Shown in pieces: positions 32,039 to 40,707 of a stretch of 64,000 bases of DNA. A program made the translations under genes and the position numbers. The DNA comes from an uncultured Burkholderiales bacterium (lineage in GTDB: Bacteria; Pseudomonadota; Gammaproteobacteria; Burkholderiales; Burkholderiaceae_C): positions 62,001-126,000 of the forward strand of contig CALTTG010000004.1 of NCBI GenBank assembly GCA_943908475.1. The letters are read 5' to 3'. Under the pieces are notes generated by a model. The model worked only from the letters and a program-made list of their open reading frames with translations, was not told where the DNA came from and did no database searches. Each line of letters opens with the position of its first letter. Position 1 is the first letter of the stretch.

Positions 32039-33832
32039 ATGACTTCCACCGTCGCTCCCGACTCGGTTCCCGCCAGCGTGAACACCCAACAGGGTGCTCG
32101 GCCTGCGCACCGCTGGCCCAAACTCTGGGCCCGCCGCATGTGGTTGCTGCTGGCGCTGGCAACCGCCTTGATCGTTTACCGCATGGGGGTCATTGAATTC
32201 AGCGGCATGTCGCTGTTCTTCGACGAGGCCCAATACTGGGACTGGTCGCGCCACCTGCAGTGGGGCTATTACTCCAAGCCCCCCATGATCGCCGCCCTGA
32301 TCAAGGTCAGCACCACCGTGTTCGGTGATGGCGTGCTGGGGGTCAAAGTGTTGTGCATGCTGCTGTATGCGGCCACCGCCGTGGCCATGGTGGGGCTGGC
32401 GCGGGCGCTGTGGCCCACCACCAGCGGTGTTCGCACCGGCATCGTGGCGGGCGCCCTGTTCTTGACCACCCCACTGGCCGGCATGCTGGGCATGTTCGCC
32501 AGCACCGACGCTCCGCTGATCCTGTGCTGGACCCTGGCTTCATGGGCCTTGTGGCGCGCGCAGGTCACCAACCGTCTGTCGATGTGGGCCTTGCTCGGTG
32601 TGTTCTGTGGCCTGGGCATGTTGAGCAAATACACCATGGCCGCCTTTGCCGTCACGGCCCTGTGGGCCCTGTGGGGCGTTCAAGGCCCTCGTCGCGGTCT
32701 GTTCCGTCCAGGTCCGTGGGTGACCCTGTTGATCACGCTGGCCATCCTGGGGCCCAACATCTGGTGGAACGTGCAAGAAGGCTTCCCCACCTTGCACCAC
32801 ACCGCCGAGATCACCACCCAATCTGCGCGAGGCGGCGGCCCCGTGGCCTTCATCGAATTCTTCCTGGGCCAAGTGTTGATGCTCGGACCCCTCACGGTAA
32901 TCGCCGGGTTGTGGCTCCACCGCTCGATCGCCAAGGCGCCCACCCCGGACATCGCCAACCAGAGCCAATGGGCGGCCTCCAGCCAAATGCTGCCCCCCAG
33001 CCAATGGGCGGCCAGCACACAGATGACCACGCTGGAACCCCAGACCGATGCGCGCACCCGCACCGTGCGCACCTCGGCCCTGTACCTCGCGTCGGTGACG
33101 GCCTATCGCTTCCTGGTGATGATCAGCGCCCCCTTGTTGCTGATTGCGCTGGTTCAGTCGTTCATCGGTGGCGCCCACATCAACTGGGCGGCACCGGCCA
33201 TGATCGGCATCTTGCTGCTGATCGCCTCCCGACTGAGCCAACCGCTGTTGCCACTGGCAGCCCCCCGGCCCAAGAAGTGGTTCTGGGTCGTGCTGCTGGG
33301 CAACCTGCTGCTGACGGGTCTGGTCATCCACGCCCGCGACATCCTGGGTGACCAGTTGCCCGCCAAGGCCGACGTGCTGGTGCGCATGCGGGGGTGGGAG
33401 CAGGCCTTCAACACCCTGGAAAGCACCCTGGAAGACCCGCGCTACAAGGGCCTGCCCGTGGTGGCGGATTCCCGCCTGATGCTGACCCAGTCCAGCTACC
33501 AATGGCGTGAGCACCAGCCCAAGATCATGGCTTGGAACCCCGAGCAGCAGCGCGACAACCATTACCGCCTGCAGCAAAGCTTCCCCAACACCGTGGGCCA
33601 AGACGTGCTGGTGCTGTCTGACTCGCCCGAGCCCAAAAACATCCTCAGCCGGTTTGCATGGGTGCGCGAACTCAGCCGCTCGGCCGTGCAGGTGGGGCCT
33701 GACCGACAAGTCACGCTGTACCTCTATCTGGCGCGGGGTTTTGTGGGCTACGACAATGCCACCTACAAAACCCAAAGCGGCACCGACGGCGTGACCACCG
33801 AGGACACGCCTTTCACCGAACAGAAGAAGTGA
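32039..33832 (+). CDS. ArnT-like GT39/GT83 family membrane glycosyltransferase
   Basis: 597 residues with about ten to eleven hydrophobic helices and a hydrophilic C-terminal domain. The first periplasmic loop SLFFDEAQYWDWSRHLQWGYYSKPPMIA carries the catalytic acidic pair of the ArnT/PMT class (FDE...YxxKPP). Such enzymes use undecaprenyl-phosphate sugars to modify lipid A or proteins in the periplasm. A 12-residue near-duplication SQWAASSQMLPP / SQWAASTQMTTL lies in a hydrophilic loop. The stop overlaps the GTG start of the PAP2 gene (GTGA). The acceptor is not decided by sequence; lipid A is the usual one in this family. Confidence 0.85.
   Translation: MTSTVAPDSVPASVNTQQGARPAHRWPKLWARRMWLLLALATALIVYRMGVIEFSGMSLFFDEAQYWDWSRHLQWGYYSKPPMIAALIKVSTTVFGDGVLGVKVLCMLLYAATAVAMVGLARALWPTTSGVRTGIVAGALFLTTPLAGMLGMFASTDAPLILCWTLASWALWRAQVTNRLSMWALLGVFCGLGMLSKYTMAAFAVTALWALWGVQGPRRGLFRPGPWVTLLITLAILGPNIWWNVQEGFPTLHHTAEITTQSARGGGPVAFIEFFLGQVLMLGPLTVIAGLWLHRSIAKAPTPDIANQSQWAASSQMLPPSQWAASTQMTTLEPQTDARTRTVRTSALYLASVTAYRFLVMISAPLLLIALVQSFIGGAHINWAAPAMIGILLLIASRLSQPLLPLAAPRPKKWFWVVLLGNLLLTGLVIHARDILGDQLPAKADVLVRMRGWEQAFNTLESTLEDPRYKGLPVVADSRLMLTQSSYQWREHQPKIMAWNPEQQRDNHYRLQQSFPNTVGQDVLVLSDSPEPKNILSRFAWVRELSRSAVQVGPDRQVTLYLYLARGFVGYDNATYKTQSGTDGVTTEDTPFTEQKK
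32963..33034 (+). repeat. In-frame 36-base tandem duplication within the ArnT-like gene
   Basis: AGCCAATGGGCGGCC occurs exactly at 32963-32977 and 32999-33013, 36 bases apart, giving the 12-residue pair SQWAASSQMLPP / SQWAASTQMTTL. The copies have diverged outside the core, so this is an older duplication in a hydrophilic loop. Confidence 0.8.
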
Positions 33833-34599
33833 CCGACGCGAACGAATCTGACGAACGCGACACCCGCCTGATTTGGGCGGGTTTGTTCTTGAGCTTGGCT
33901 GTGTTCATCAAGGTCCCGAACGTGGACCTGTGGGTGAGCGCGCGTTACTGGCACCCCGACACGGGTTTCTTCCAGAAGAACAACCCGGTGGTGATGGCCC
34001 TGTACGACTACACCCCGTTGGTGGGGCACAGCCTGGTGCTGACGATGCTGCTGCTGGCGGTGCTGGCCCCCTGGCTGAGCCGCTGGGCCCAGGCCCGAGG
34101 GCGAGATGCGCTGAGCGCCGAGCTCTTGGGCTTCTGGCGTCGCACCGCCTTGGGTTGCCTGTGCGTGGCCGTCTTGAGCTCGGGGCTGATCGTGGAACTG
34201 GGCTTGAAAAAGACCATGGGTCGGCCTCGGCCGGTGCAGACCGAACAGTTCGGTGGCGACATGCCCTTCCACGCCATTTACGAGCGCGGCAGCACCCCCA
34301 GCAAACACAAGAGTTTCCCCAGCGGGCATGCGGCAGCGGGTTTCAGCCTGATGGCCCTGGGTCTGGCCTGTGGCCGCACATGGCGCCGCCGTTGGTTCCT
34401 GGCGGGGCTGGTCACCGGCGGTGTGGTCGGGCTGGGTCGCATCATGCAAGGGGGTCATTACCTCAGCGACATCGTGTTTTCCTTCTATGCCGTGTGGTTG
34501 AGCTGCGAGCTGGTAGCCTACGGCTTCCGACGGTGGGACCGGTCGCACCTGCCCCCTCACCACCCCGAGCGCGCAGGGTCGCGCCGGGCACTTCGCTGA
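33829..34599 (+). CDS. PAP2 family membrane phosphatase (lipid or undecaprenyl-diphosphate type)
   Basis: 256 residues with about six membrane helices. The three PAP2 motifs are present: KKTMGRPRP (K-x6-RP), FPSGHAAAGFS (PSGH) and GRIMQGGHYLSDIV (R-x5-H-x3-D). Starts with GTG at 33829, overlapping the stop of the ArnT-like gene (GTGA), so it is translationally coupled. In this context it may recycle undecaprenyl diphosphate/phosphate, or remove a lipid A phosphate before or after sugar addition, as LpxE/LpxF-type enzymes do; the choice is inference. Confidence 0.88.
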   Translation: MTDANESDERDTRLIWAGLFLSLAVFIKVPNVDLWVSARYWHPDTGFFQKNNPVVMALYDYTPLVGHSLVLTMLLLAVLAPWLSRWAQARGRDALSAELLGFWRRTALGCLCVAVLSSGLIVELGLKKTMGRPRPVQTEQFGGDMPFHAIYERGSTPSKHKSFPSGHAAAGFSLMALGLACGRTWRRRWFLAGLVTGGVVGLGRIMQGGHYLSDIVFSFYAVWLSCELVAYGFRRWDRSHLPPHHPERAGSRRALR

Positions 34600-34625
34600 T
34601 CTCCCTTTTCGAGTTTTGAAACGCC

Positions 34626-35744
34626 ATGTCGTCGACCTCCGTTGTCTTTGACTACACCCGCCAGGACGCCAGTGGCGCCAGCTGCACCGCACACGCCTGG
34701 GCCAAGGTCCCCCCAGCCCTGCCAGCCGACCAAAAGGCCGGCGCCATCGCCCGCATCAAGGCCCAACTCAAAGCCCAGAATGCGGTGCTGATCGCGCACT
34801 ACTACGTGGACGGCGATTTGCAAGACCTGGCCTGGGAAACCGGTGGCATCGTGTCTGACTCGCTGGAGATGGCACGGTTTGGCCGTGACCACGCGGCGCA
34901 GACTTTGATCGTGGCCGGGGTGAAATTCATGGGCGAGTCCGCCAAGATCCTCAGCCCCGGCAAGCGCGTGCTGATGCCAGACCTGGACGCCACCTGCTCG
35001 CTGGACCTGGGCTGTGAGGCCGACGATTTCGCCAAGTTCTGCGATGCCCACCCAGACCGCAAGGTGGTGGTCTATGCCAACACCAGCGCGGCCGTCAAAG
35101 CCCGCGCCGACTGGATGGTGACCAGCTCTTGCGCCCTGTCGATCGTGCAGCACCTGAAAGACCAGGGCGAGAAGATCTTGTGGGCCCCTGATCGCCACCT
35201 GGGACGCTACATCCAGAACCAGACGGGCGCCGACATGCTGATGTGGAACGGTGCCTGCATCGTGCACGACGAGTTCAAAGGCGTGGAGCTGGACCTGCTC
35301 AAGGCCGAACATCCCGGTGCCCTGGTGCTGGTGCACCCCGAGTCGCCCGAAAGCGTGGTGGCCCAGGCCGACGTGGTGGGCTCGACGTCTCAGCTGCTCA
35401 AGGCCGTCATCGAGATCGATGCCCCGGCTTACATCGTCGCCACCGACAACGGCATCTTGCACCGCATGCGGCAGCTCGCCCCCGGCAAGACCTTGATCGA
35501 AGCCCCGACCGCGGGCAACAGCGCCACGTGCAAGAGCTGTGCGCACTGCCCCTGGATGGCCATGAACGCCCTGCAGGGTGTGCTGGCGTGCCTGGACACC
35601 GGGTCCGGAGAAATCCACGTGGACGAGGCCGTCCGCATCAAGGCCCACGGCTGCATCGACCGCATGCTCAGCTTCGTGGCCCAGAACCCGTCTGCCATTG
35701 CCAAGCCCGCCCAAGGCTTTGTCCGACACATCGGCGCGGCCTGA
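34626..35744 (+). CDS. nadA: Quinolinate synthase A
   Basis: NAD biosynthesis: condenses iminoaspartate with dihydroxyacetone phosphate, using a 4Fe-4S cluster. 372 residues. Motifs: LIAHYYVDGDLQDLAWETGGIVSDSLEMARF, VMPDLDATCSLDLGC (cluster Cys), MTWGACIVHDEF-like MWNGACIVHDEF, HPESP, and GNSATCKSCAHCPWMAMN with further cluster Cys. It opens the nad cluster: nadC follows 21 bases downstream and nadB lies convergent at the end. Confidence 0.98.
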   Translation: MSSTSVVFDYTRQDASGASCTAHAWAKVPPALPADQKAGAIARIKAQLKAQNAVLIAHYYVDGDLQDLAWETGGIVSDSLEMARFGRDHAAQTLIVAGVKFMGESAKILSPGKRVLMPDLDATCSLDLGCEADDFAKFCDAHPDRKVVVYANTSAAVKARADWMVTSSCALSIVQHLKDQGEKILWAPDRHLGRYIQNQTGADMLMWNGACIVHDEFKGVELDLLKAEHPGALVLVHPESPESVVAQADVVGSTSQLLKAVIEIDAPAYIVATDNGILHRMRQLAPGKTLIEAPTAGNSATCKSCAHCPWMAMNALQGVLACLDTGSGEIHVDEAVRIKAHGCIDRMLSFVAQNPSAIAKPAQGFVRHIGAA

Positions 35745-35765
35745 GCCCGCCCCGCCCTGACTGCC

Positions 35766-36671
35766 ATGTTCGATCACAACGAAACCCTGCAAGAAGCGCG
35801 CGAGCGCAACATCCGTGACGCCCTGTTCGAGGACGTGGGCGTGTGCGATTGGACCGCTGCCCTGGTGGCGGCGGGTCAACGCGTCAAGGCCCGCCTGCTC
35901 GTTCGCGAAGAGGCTGTTCTGTGCGGCCGGGACTGGTTCGAGGGCTGCCTTCGGGCACTGGACCCGAGCGCGCGCATTGATTGGGCCTACCAGGAAGGTG
36001 ACCGCATGACGGCCAACACGCCGGTGTGCGCCATCGAAGCCGATGCGCGTGCGCTTTTGACCGCAGAGCGCCCCGGCCTGAATTTCCTGCAGACGCTGTC
36101 AGCCGTGGCCACCCTCACGCGCCGCCACATGGACGCCATCGAAGGCGCATCCCCCAACCCGCGCGGCTGTGTGGTGCTCGACACCCGCAAGACCCTCCCG
36201 GGGCTGCGCTTGGCCCAAAAATACGCGGTTCGCGTGGGTGGGGGCGCCAACCAGCGCCTGGCCCTGTACGACGGCATCCTCATCAAGGAAAACCACATCG
36301 CGTCGGCCGGCAGCGTGACCGGCGCCCTTCAGCGCGCGCAAGCCCTGGTGGCCGAGCAGGCCCAGCCCAAGGGCCATGACATCGGCATCCAGATCGAGGT
36401 CGAAACGCTGGACCAGCTGCGCGAGGCCTTCGCGGCCGGCGCCACCAGCATCTTGCTGGACAACTTCGACGAAGATCTGATGCGCCAGGCCGTGGCCATC
36501 AACCAAGCCATGACCGGCGGCACGGCCTTGCTGGAGGCCTCGGGCGGCGTCACGCTGGCGCAGTTGCGCGGCATCGCCGCCACGGGGGTCGACCGCATTT
36601 CCATCGGCAAGCTGACCAAAGACGTCATCGCCACCGACTTCTCGTTGCGGGTCCTCGAACGCATCGCCTGA
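35766..36671 (+). CDS. nadC: Nicotinate-nucleotide pyrophosphorylase (quinolinate phosphoribosyltransferase)
   Basis: Converts quinolinate and PRPP to nicotinate mononucleotide. 301 residues, slightly longer than the E. coli enzyme. Family motifs in order: ALFEDVGVCDWT, ERPGLNFLQTLSAVAT, DTRKTLPGLRLAQKYAVRVGGG, NQRLALYDGILIKENHI (active-site Lys/Glu/His), IEVETLDQ, ILLDNF and EASGGVTLAQLRGIAATGVDRISIGKLT. Twenty-one bases downstream of nadA. Confidence 0.98.
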   Translation: MFDHNETLQEARERNIRDALFEDVGVCDWTAALVAAGQRVKARLLVREEAVLCGRDWFEGCLRALDPSARIDWAYQEGDRMTANTPVCAIEADARALLTAERPGLNFLQTLSAVATLTRRHMDAIEGASPNPRGCVVLDTRKTLPGLRLAQKYAVRVGGGANQRLALYDGILIKENHIASAGSVTGALQRAQALVAEQAQPKGHDIGIQIEVETLDQLREAFAAGATSILLDNFDEDLMRQAVAINQAMTGGTALLEASGGVTLAQLRGIAATGVDRISIGKLTKDVIATDFSLRVLERIA

Positions 36672-36773
36672 GGACGGTTGGCGTCACCCGAGAGATTGAC
36701 CGGGGTTTGGGGCATTTTTCACGCCCACCGGGCCCGCAGCCTGATCCACACTGCGGGAACCTGGAGCCCCTTC

Positions 36774-37058
36774 ATGCCCGCCGACTTCCACACCCTCAGA
36801 AACTACTACGAGCACCTGGTCATCGACGCCGTCATCGACCAAGCCGCTCAGTACCCCCTGCTGACCGAAGATCAGCACCCGGATGTGGCCTGCGTGGCGC
36901 TGAACCGCTTGCCGCCCCGCTACATCCGGCATCAGGTCGACCTGGCCTTTCACATGACCGAGAAAGAACAGCGCGACAACGAACAGCAAATCCACAAGGC
37001 GGTGAAATTCGCCTTCGAATTCGTGCAGGCGCGCTACGCCATGCGCGCGCGCCGCTGA
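36774..37058 (+). CDS. ComFB-family small protein
   Basis: 94 residues from the ATG at 36774, preceded by GGAG at good spacing. The signature NYYEHLVIDAVIDQA...HPDVACVALNRLPPRYIRHQ is that of the late-competence ComFB family; the Cys in DVACVALNRLPPRYI is the conserved one. Family members have recently been reported to bind cyclic dinucleotides; that is from memory and is not visible here. It lies about 100 bases after nadC and nine bases before the convergent nadB stop, an odd place for a signalling protein. Confidence 0.85.
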   Translation: MPADFHTLRNYYEHLVIDAVIDQAAQYPLLTEDQHPDVACVALNRLPPRYIRHQVDLAFHMTEKEQRDNEQQIHKAVKFAFEFVQARYAMRARR

Positions 37059-37067
37059 CACGCGGCC

Positions 37068-38717
37068 TCAGGGCAGCCAGGCGTCTTTCGTCTGGGGCTT
37101 CTTGCACAAAATGGTCGGGAAGCTCACGGGCAGGGTGTGGGGATAGTCGCGGCTGTAATGCAAGCCTCGGCTCTCCTGACGCGACAAAGCCGACCGCACG
37201 ATCAGCTCGGCGCAATCGACCAAATTGCGCAGCTCCAGCAGGTCGCGGCTGACGCGGAAGGCCGCGTAGTACTCGTCGATCTCCTTGCGCAACAACTTGA
37301 TGCGATGGCGCGCACGCTCCAGGCGGCGGGTGGTGCGCACGATGCCCACGTAGTTCCACATCAGCAGGCGCAACTCGTCCCAGTTGTGGGCGATGACCAC
37401 TTCTTCATCGGCATCGGTGACCTGGCTTTCGTCCCAGGCCGGTACCTTGGGCACCCGGGAAGGAATCTGTCCGTGGATGTCGTCGGCACAGGTCTTGCCC
37501 AGCACCACGCATTCCAGCAGGGAGTTGCTGGCCAGGCGGTTGGCCCCATGCAGGCCGGTGTAGGTGGTCTCGCCCACGGCATACAGCCCCGGCAGATCGG
37601 TGCGGCCATGCAGGTCGGTCACCACGCCACCGCAGGTGTAATGGGCGGCAGGAACCACCGGGATGGGCTGACGGCTGATGTCGATGCCCAATTGCAGGCA
37701 GCGCGCAAAAATGGTGGGGAAGTGCTCTTTCAGGAACGCTTCGCCCAAGTGCGTGGCGTCCAGCCACACATGGTCGACCCCGTGTTTTTTCATCTCGAAG
37801 TCGATGGCGCGGGCCACGATGTCTCGGGGCGCAAGTTCCCCCCGTTCGTCATGGTCGGGCATGAATCGATGACCATTGGGCAGCTTGAGCAACCCGCCTT
37901 CGCCCCGCAGGGCTTCGGTGATCAGGAAGCTGCGCTCTTGCGGGTGGTACAGGCAGGTGGGGTGGAACTGGATGAACTCCATGTTGCCCACACGACACCC
38001 TGCCCGCCAGGCCATGGCGATGCCGTCGCCCGTTGAGGTTTCCGGGTTGGTGGTGTAGCGATACACCTTGCCCGCCCCACCGGTCGCCAGCACCACGGCC
38101 GAGGCGGCCAGGGTCTCGACCTTGTGCGTGTCGATGTCCAGGGCATACACACCATGGCAGCGGGGCCCGGGCATCTGGTCGGCCTCGCTGCGCTTGAGGT
38201 GCCGATTGGTGATCAGGTCCACCGCCATCCAGCGCTCACGCAGGGTGATGTTGGGGTGGCGCTTGACCTCGTCCAGCAGCACATCATGGATGGCTTTGCC
38301 CGTGGCATCTGCGGCGTGCGCGATGCGTCGAACGGCATGCCCCCCCTCTCGGGTGAGGTGCAAGCCCAGCGGGCCAGACGGGTCGGGCGAGAACGGGACC
38401 CCCCGGTCCACCAACCAGGCCACGGCTTCAGCGCTGCGTCGCGCGATGAACTCGGCCGTGCGTTCGTCGACGAGGCCAGCCCCGGCCTCCTGGGTGTCTT
38501 TCACATGGGAGTCGATGCTGTCATCGCTGCCCAACACACCCACAATCCCCCCCTGGGCCCACGCGGTGGCGGCCTCCTCCAGATGGCGTTTGGCCAGCAC
38601 GATCACCGGTTGAGTCTCGGCCAGGTGCAGGGCCACGGTGAGCCCGGCCAGACCGGCCCCGATGATGACGACAGGCAGCGAGGGCGCTGCGGCAGTGTTT
38701 TCAAGCATGAGCCGCAT
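37068..38717 (-). CDS. nadB: L-aspartate oxidase
   Basis: FAD enzyme oxidising L-aspartate to iminoaspartate, the substrate of NadA. 549 residues, typical. Dinucleotide-binding IIGAGLAGLTVALHLAE (17-33), AAGGAG... FAD contacts TAWAQGGIVGVL, GHAVRRIAHA, VLATGGAGKVYRYTTNPETSTGDGIAMAWRAG, EFIQFHPT, and the closing GLYAVGETTYTGLHGANRLASNSLLE; C-terminal helical domain as in succinate dehydrogenase/fumarate reductase relatives. It faces nadA-nadC from the other strand. A start nine bases later (38708) is also possible. Confidence 0.97.
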   Translation of the reverse strand: MRLMLENTAAAPSLPVVIIGAGLAGLTVALHLAETQPVIVLAKRHLEEAATAWAQGGIVGVLGSDDSIDSHVKDTQEAGAGLVDERTAEFIARRSAEAVAWLVDRGVPFSPDPSGPLGLHLTREGGHAVRRIAHAADATGKAIHDVLLDEVKRHPNITLRERWMAVDLITNRHLKRSEADQMPGPRCHGVYALDIDTHKVETLAASAVVLATGGAGKVYRYTTNPETSTGDGIAMAWRAGCRVGNMEFIQFHPTCLYHPQERSFLITEALRGEGGLLKLPNGHRFMPDHDERGELAPRDIVARAIDFEMKKHGVDHVWLDATHLGEAFLKEHFPTIFARCLQLGIDISRQPIPVVPAAHYTCGGVVTDLHGRTDLPGLYAVGETTYTGLHGANRLASNSLLECVVLGKTCADDIHGQIPSRVPKVPAWDESQVTDADEEVVIAHNWDELRLLMWNYVGIVRTTRRLERARHRIKLLRKEIDEYYAAFRVSRDLLELRNLVDCAELIVRSALSRQESRGLHYSRDYPHTLPVSFPTILCKKPQTKDAWLP

Positions 38718-38790
38718 TTTATCGACCCTGCTTCGACCCCAGGGGCGGCGCTGCTACCATCGTCCGATTGAATTTGTCGTGGAGCAACCC

Positions 38791-39696
38791 ATGAGGCTCG
38801 ATGGCCAGCGAGAAAGTGACAACGTCGACGACCTGCGCGGCAGCCGCCCATCAGGGGGCGGCTTGGGTGGGGGTGGACTGCGCCTGGGCGGTGGACGCTT
38901 GAGCCTGGGCACGGTGGCCGTGGCCCTGGTGGCCAGCTACTTCCTGGGCATCAACCCCATGACGGTGCTCAGCATGCTCAGCGGTGGCGGCGGCATGGCC
39001 GTGCAGCAGGCGCCTGAAGCCCCCACCGCAGAACAACGCCAGGCCTCAGCACAAGACCCGGGGGCGAGGTTCATCCGCCAGGTATTGGCCACCACGGAAG
39101 ACGTGTGGCATGCCCAGTTCCAGGCGCAAGGGGCGGCATACGCACCGCCTCGCCTGACCATCTTCCGAGGCAGCACCCCCACGGCATGCGGCCAGGGTGA
39201 GGCGGCCATGGGGCCCTTCTATTGCCCCGCCGACAAACGGGTCTACATCGACCTGGATTTCTACGACACGCTCAAGAACCGCCTGGGCGCCCCCGGTGAT
39301 TTCGCCCAAGCGTATGTGATCGCGCACGAGGTCGGCCATCACATCCAGAATCTGGAAGGCACCTCGGACAAACTGCACCGCATGCATGGCAAGGTGAGCC
39401 AAGCGCAGTACAACGCCATGAGTGTGCGGTTGGAGTTGCAGGCCGACTGCTATGCAGGCATCTGGGCCCATGACACGCAGCAAAGCAAACAGATCATGGA
39501 AAGCGGTGACCTGGAAGAGGCGCTGAATGCGGCCGCACAAATCGGCGACGACGCACTGCAAAGCAAATCAGGCGGACACGTCGTGCCCGAAAGCTTCACC
39601 CACGGCACCAGCGAGCAGCGCATGCGCTGGTTCAAGCGCGGCTTCGAGTCGGGCGACACGCGCCAGTGCGACACCTTCAACACACGGGCCATTTGA
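38791..39696 (+). CDS. Neutral zinc metallopeptidase, YpfJ family
   Basis: 301 residues. N-terminal cytoplasmic basic/Gly-rich stretch, one membrane anchor (about 38-52, LGTVAVALVASYFLG), then a periplasmic metalloprotease domain (about 85-295) with the zinc motif HEVGH (179-183) and the third-ligand region LELQADCYAGIWAH. The Cys pair CGQGEAAMGPFYC is conserved in the family and probably forms a disulfide. A ribosome binding site GGAG precedes the ATG at 38791. Its cellular role is unknown; E. coli YpfJ is poorly characterised. Confidence 0.9.
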   Translation: MRLDGQRESDNVDDLRGSRPSGGGLGGGGLRLGGGRLSLGTVAVALVASYFLGINPMTVLSMLSGGGGMAVQQAPEAPTAEQRQASAQDPGARFIRQVLATTEDVWHAQFQAQGAAYAPPRLTIFRGSTPTACGQGEAAMGPFYCPADKRVYIDLDFYDTLKNRLGAPGDFAQAYVIAHEVGHHIQNLEGTSDKLHRMHGKVSQAQYNAMSVRLELQADCYAGIWAHDTQQSKQIMESGDLEEALNAAAQIGDDALQSKSGGHVVPESFTHGTSEQRMRWFKRGFESGDTRQCDTFNTRAI

Positions 39697-39729
39697 CACC
39701 GCCCATCAGCCGTCACTGAGGAGACACCC

Positions 39730-40707
39730 ATGAAAGCTTGGTATTGCGACACCCTGGACGGCCCTGACGCCTTGGTCTGGCGCGAAGGCTCCACGCCGGA
39801 GCCTGCCAAAGGCGAGGTCCGCATCGCGATCAAAGCCGCGTCCGTGAATTTCCCTGACCTGCTGATCGTGCAGGGCAAGTACCAGATGCGTCCACCGCTG
39901 CCTTTCGTGCCGGGCGCCGAATTTGCAGGGGTGGTGGAAGCGGTGGGCGAAGGGGTGAAGCACCTGGCCGTGGGCAGCCACGTGGCGGGTTTTGCGGGCA
40001 CGGGTGGCTTTGGCACCCACGCTGTGGCACCGGCCGCGGTGCTCATGCCCCTGCCACCGGTGTTCAGTTTTGAAGACGCAGCAGCGTTTTTGTGCACCTA
40101 TGGCACCACCTACCATGCCCTGCTGGACCGTGCGGCCCTCAAAGCTGGGGAAACGGTGCTGGTGCTCGGCGCGGCAGGCGGCGTGGGCACCGCCGCCATC
40201 CAAATTGCCAAGGCGGCGGGCGCGAAGGTGATCGCGGCCGCCTCGACCGACGAGAAATGCAGCCTGTGTCGCACCCTGGGTGCCGACGCCACCATCAACT
40301 ACACCACGCAGAACCTGCGCGATGAACTCAAGGCCCTGGCCGATGGCAAAGGCCCCGACGTGGTCTACGACCCGGTGGGGGGCGAGCTGACCGAACAGGC
40401 CTTCCGTTCGATCGCGTGGCGCGGCAGACACCTGGTGATTGGCTTCGCCAATGGCCCCATCCCCAACCTACCCTTGAACCTGGCCCTGTTGAAGGGCGCC
40501 TCAGTGGTCGGCGTGTTCTGGGGTGAATTCGCCAAACGCGAGCCTCAGAACAACGCCGCGTGTCTCATGCAGTTGGCCGCCTGGTACATGGAGGGCAAGA
40601 TCAAACCCGTGATCGAGCACCGCATGCCCATGTCGCAACTGAAAGAGGCCTTCACCCTGATGGGTTCACGTCAGGTTCGAGGCAAGCTGGTGCTGGTCAA
40701 CGAGTGA
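39730..40707 (+). CDS. NADPH:quinone oxidoreductase family protein (MDR superfamily)
   Basis: 325 residues, medium-chain dehydrogenase/reductase without catalytic zinc Cys ligands. Features: SVNFPDLLIVQGKYQMRPPLPFVPGAEFAGVVEAVG (GroES-like N-terminal domain), nucleotide-binding VLVLGAAGGVGTAAIQIAKAAGAKVIAAAST (Rossmann, AAxGGVGxxA), and NLALLKGASVVGVFWGEFAKREP typical of the QOR group. It reduces quinones or enals; the substrate is not decided. A GGAG site precedes the ATG. Its 3' end overlaps that of the convergent lipase gene by 11 bases. Confidence 0.92.
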   Translation: MKAWYCDTLDGPDALVWREGSTPEPAKGEVRIAIKAASVNFPDLLIVQGKYQMRPPLPFVPGAEFAGVVEAVGEGVKHLAVGSHVAGFAGTGGFGTHAVAPAAVLMPLPPVFSFEDAAAFLCTYGTTYHALLDRAALKAGETVLVLGAAGGVGTAAIQIAKAAGAKVIAAASTDEKCSLCRTLGADATINYTTQNLRDELKALADGKGPDVVYDPVGGELTEQAFRSIAWRGRHLVIGFANGPIPNLPLNLALLKGASVVGVFWGEFAKREPQNNAACLMQLAAWYMEGKIKPVIEHRMPMSQLKEAFTLMGSRQVRGKLVLVNE

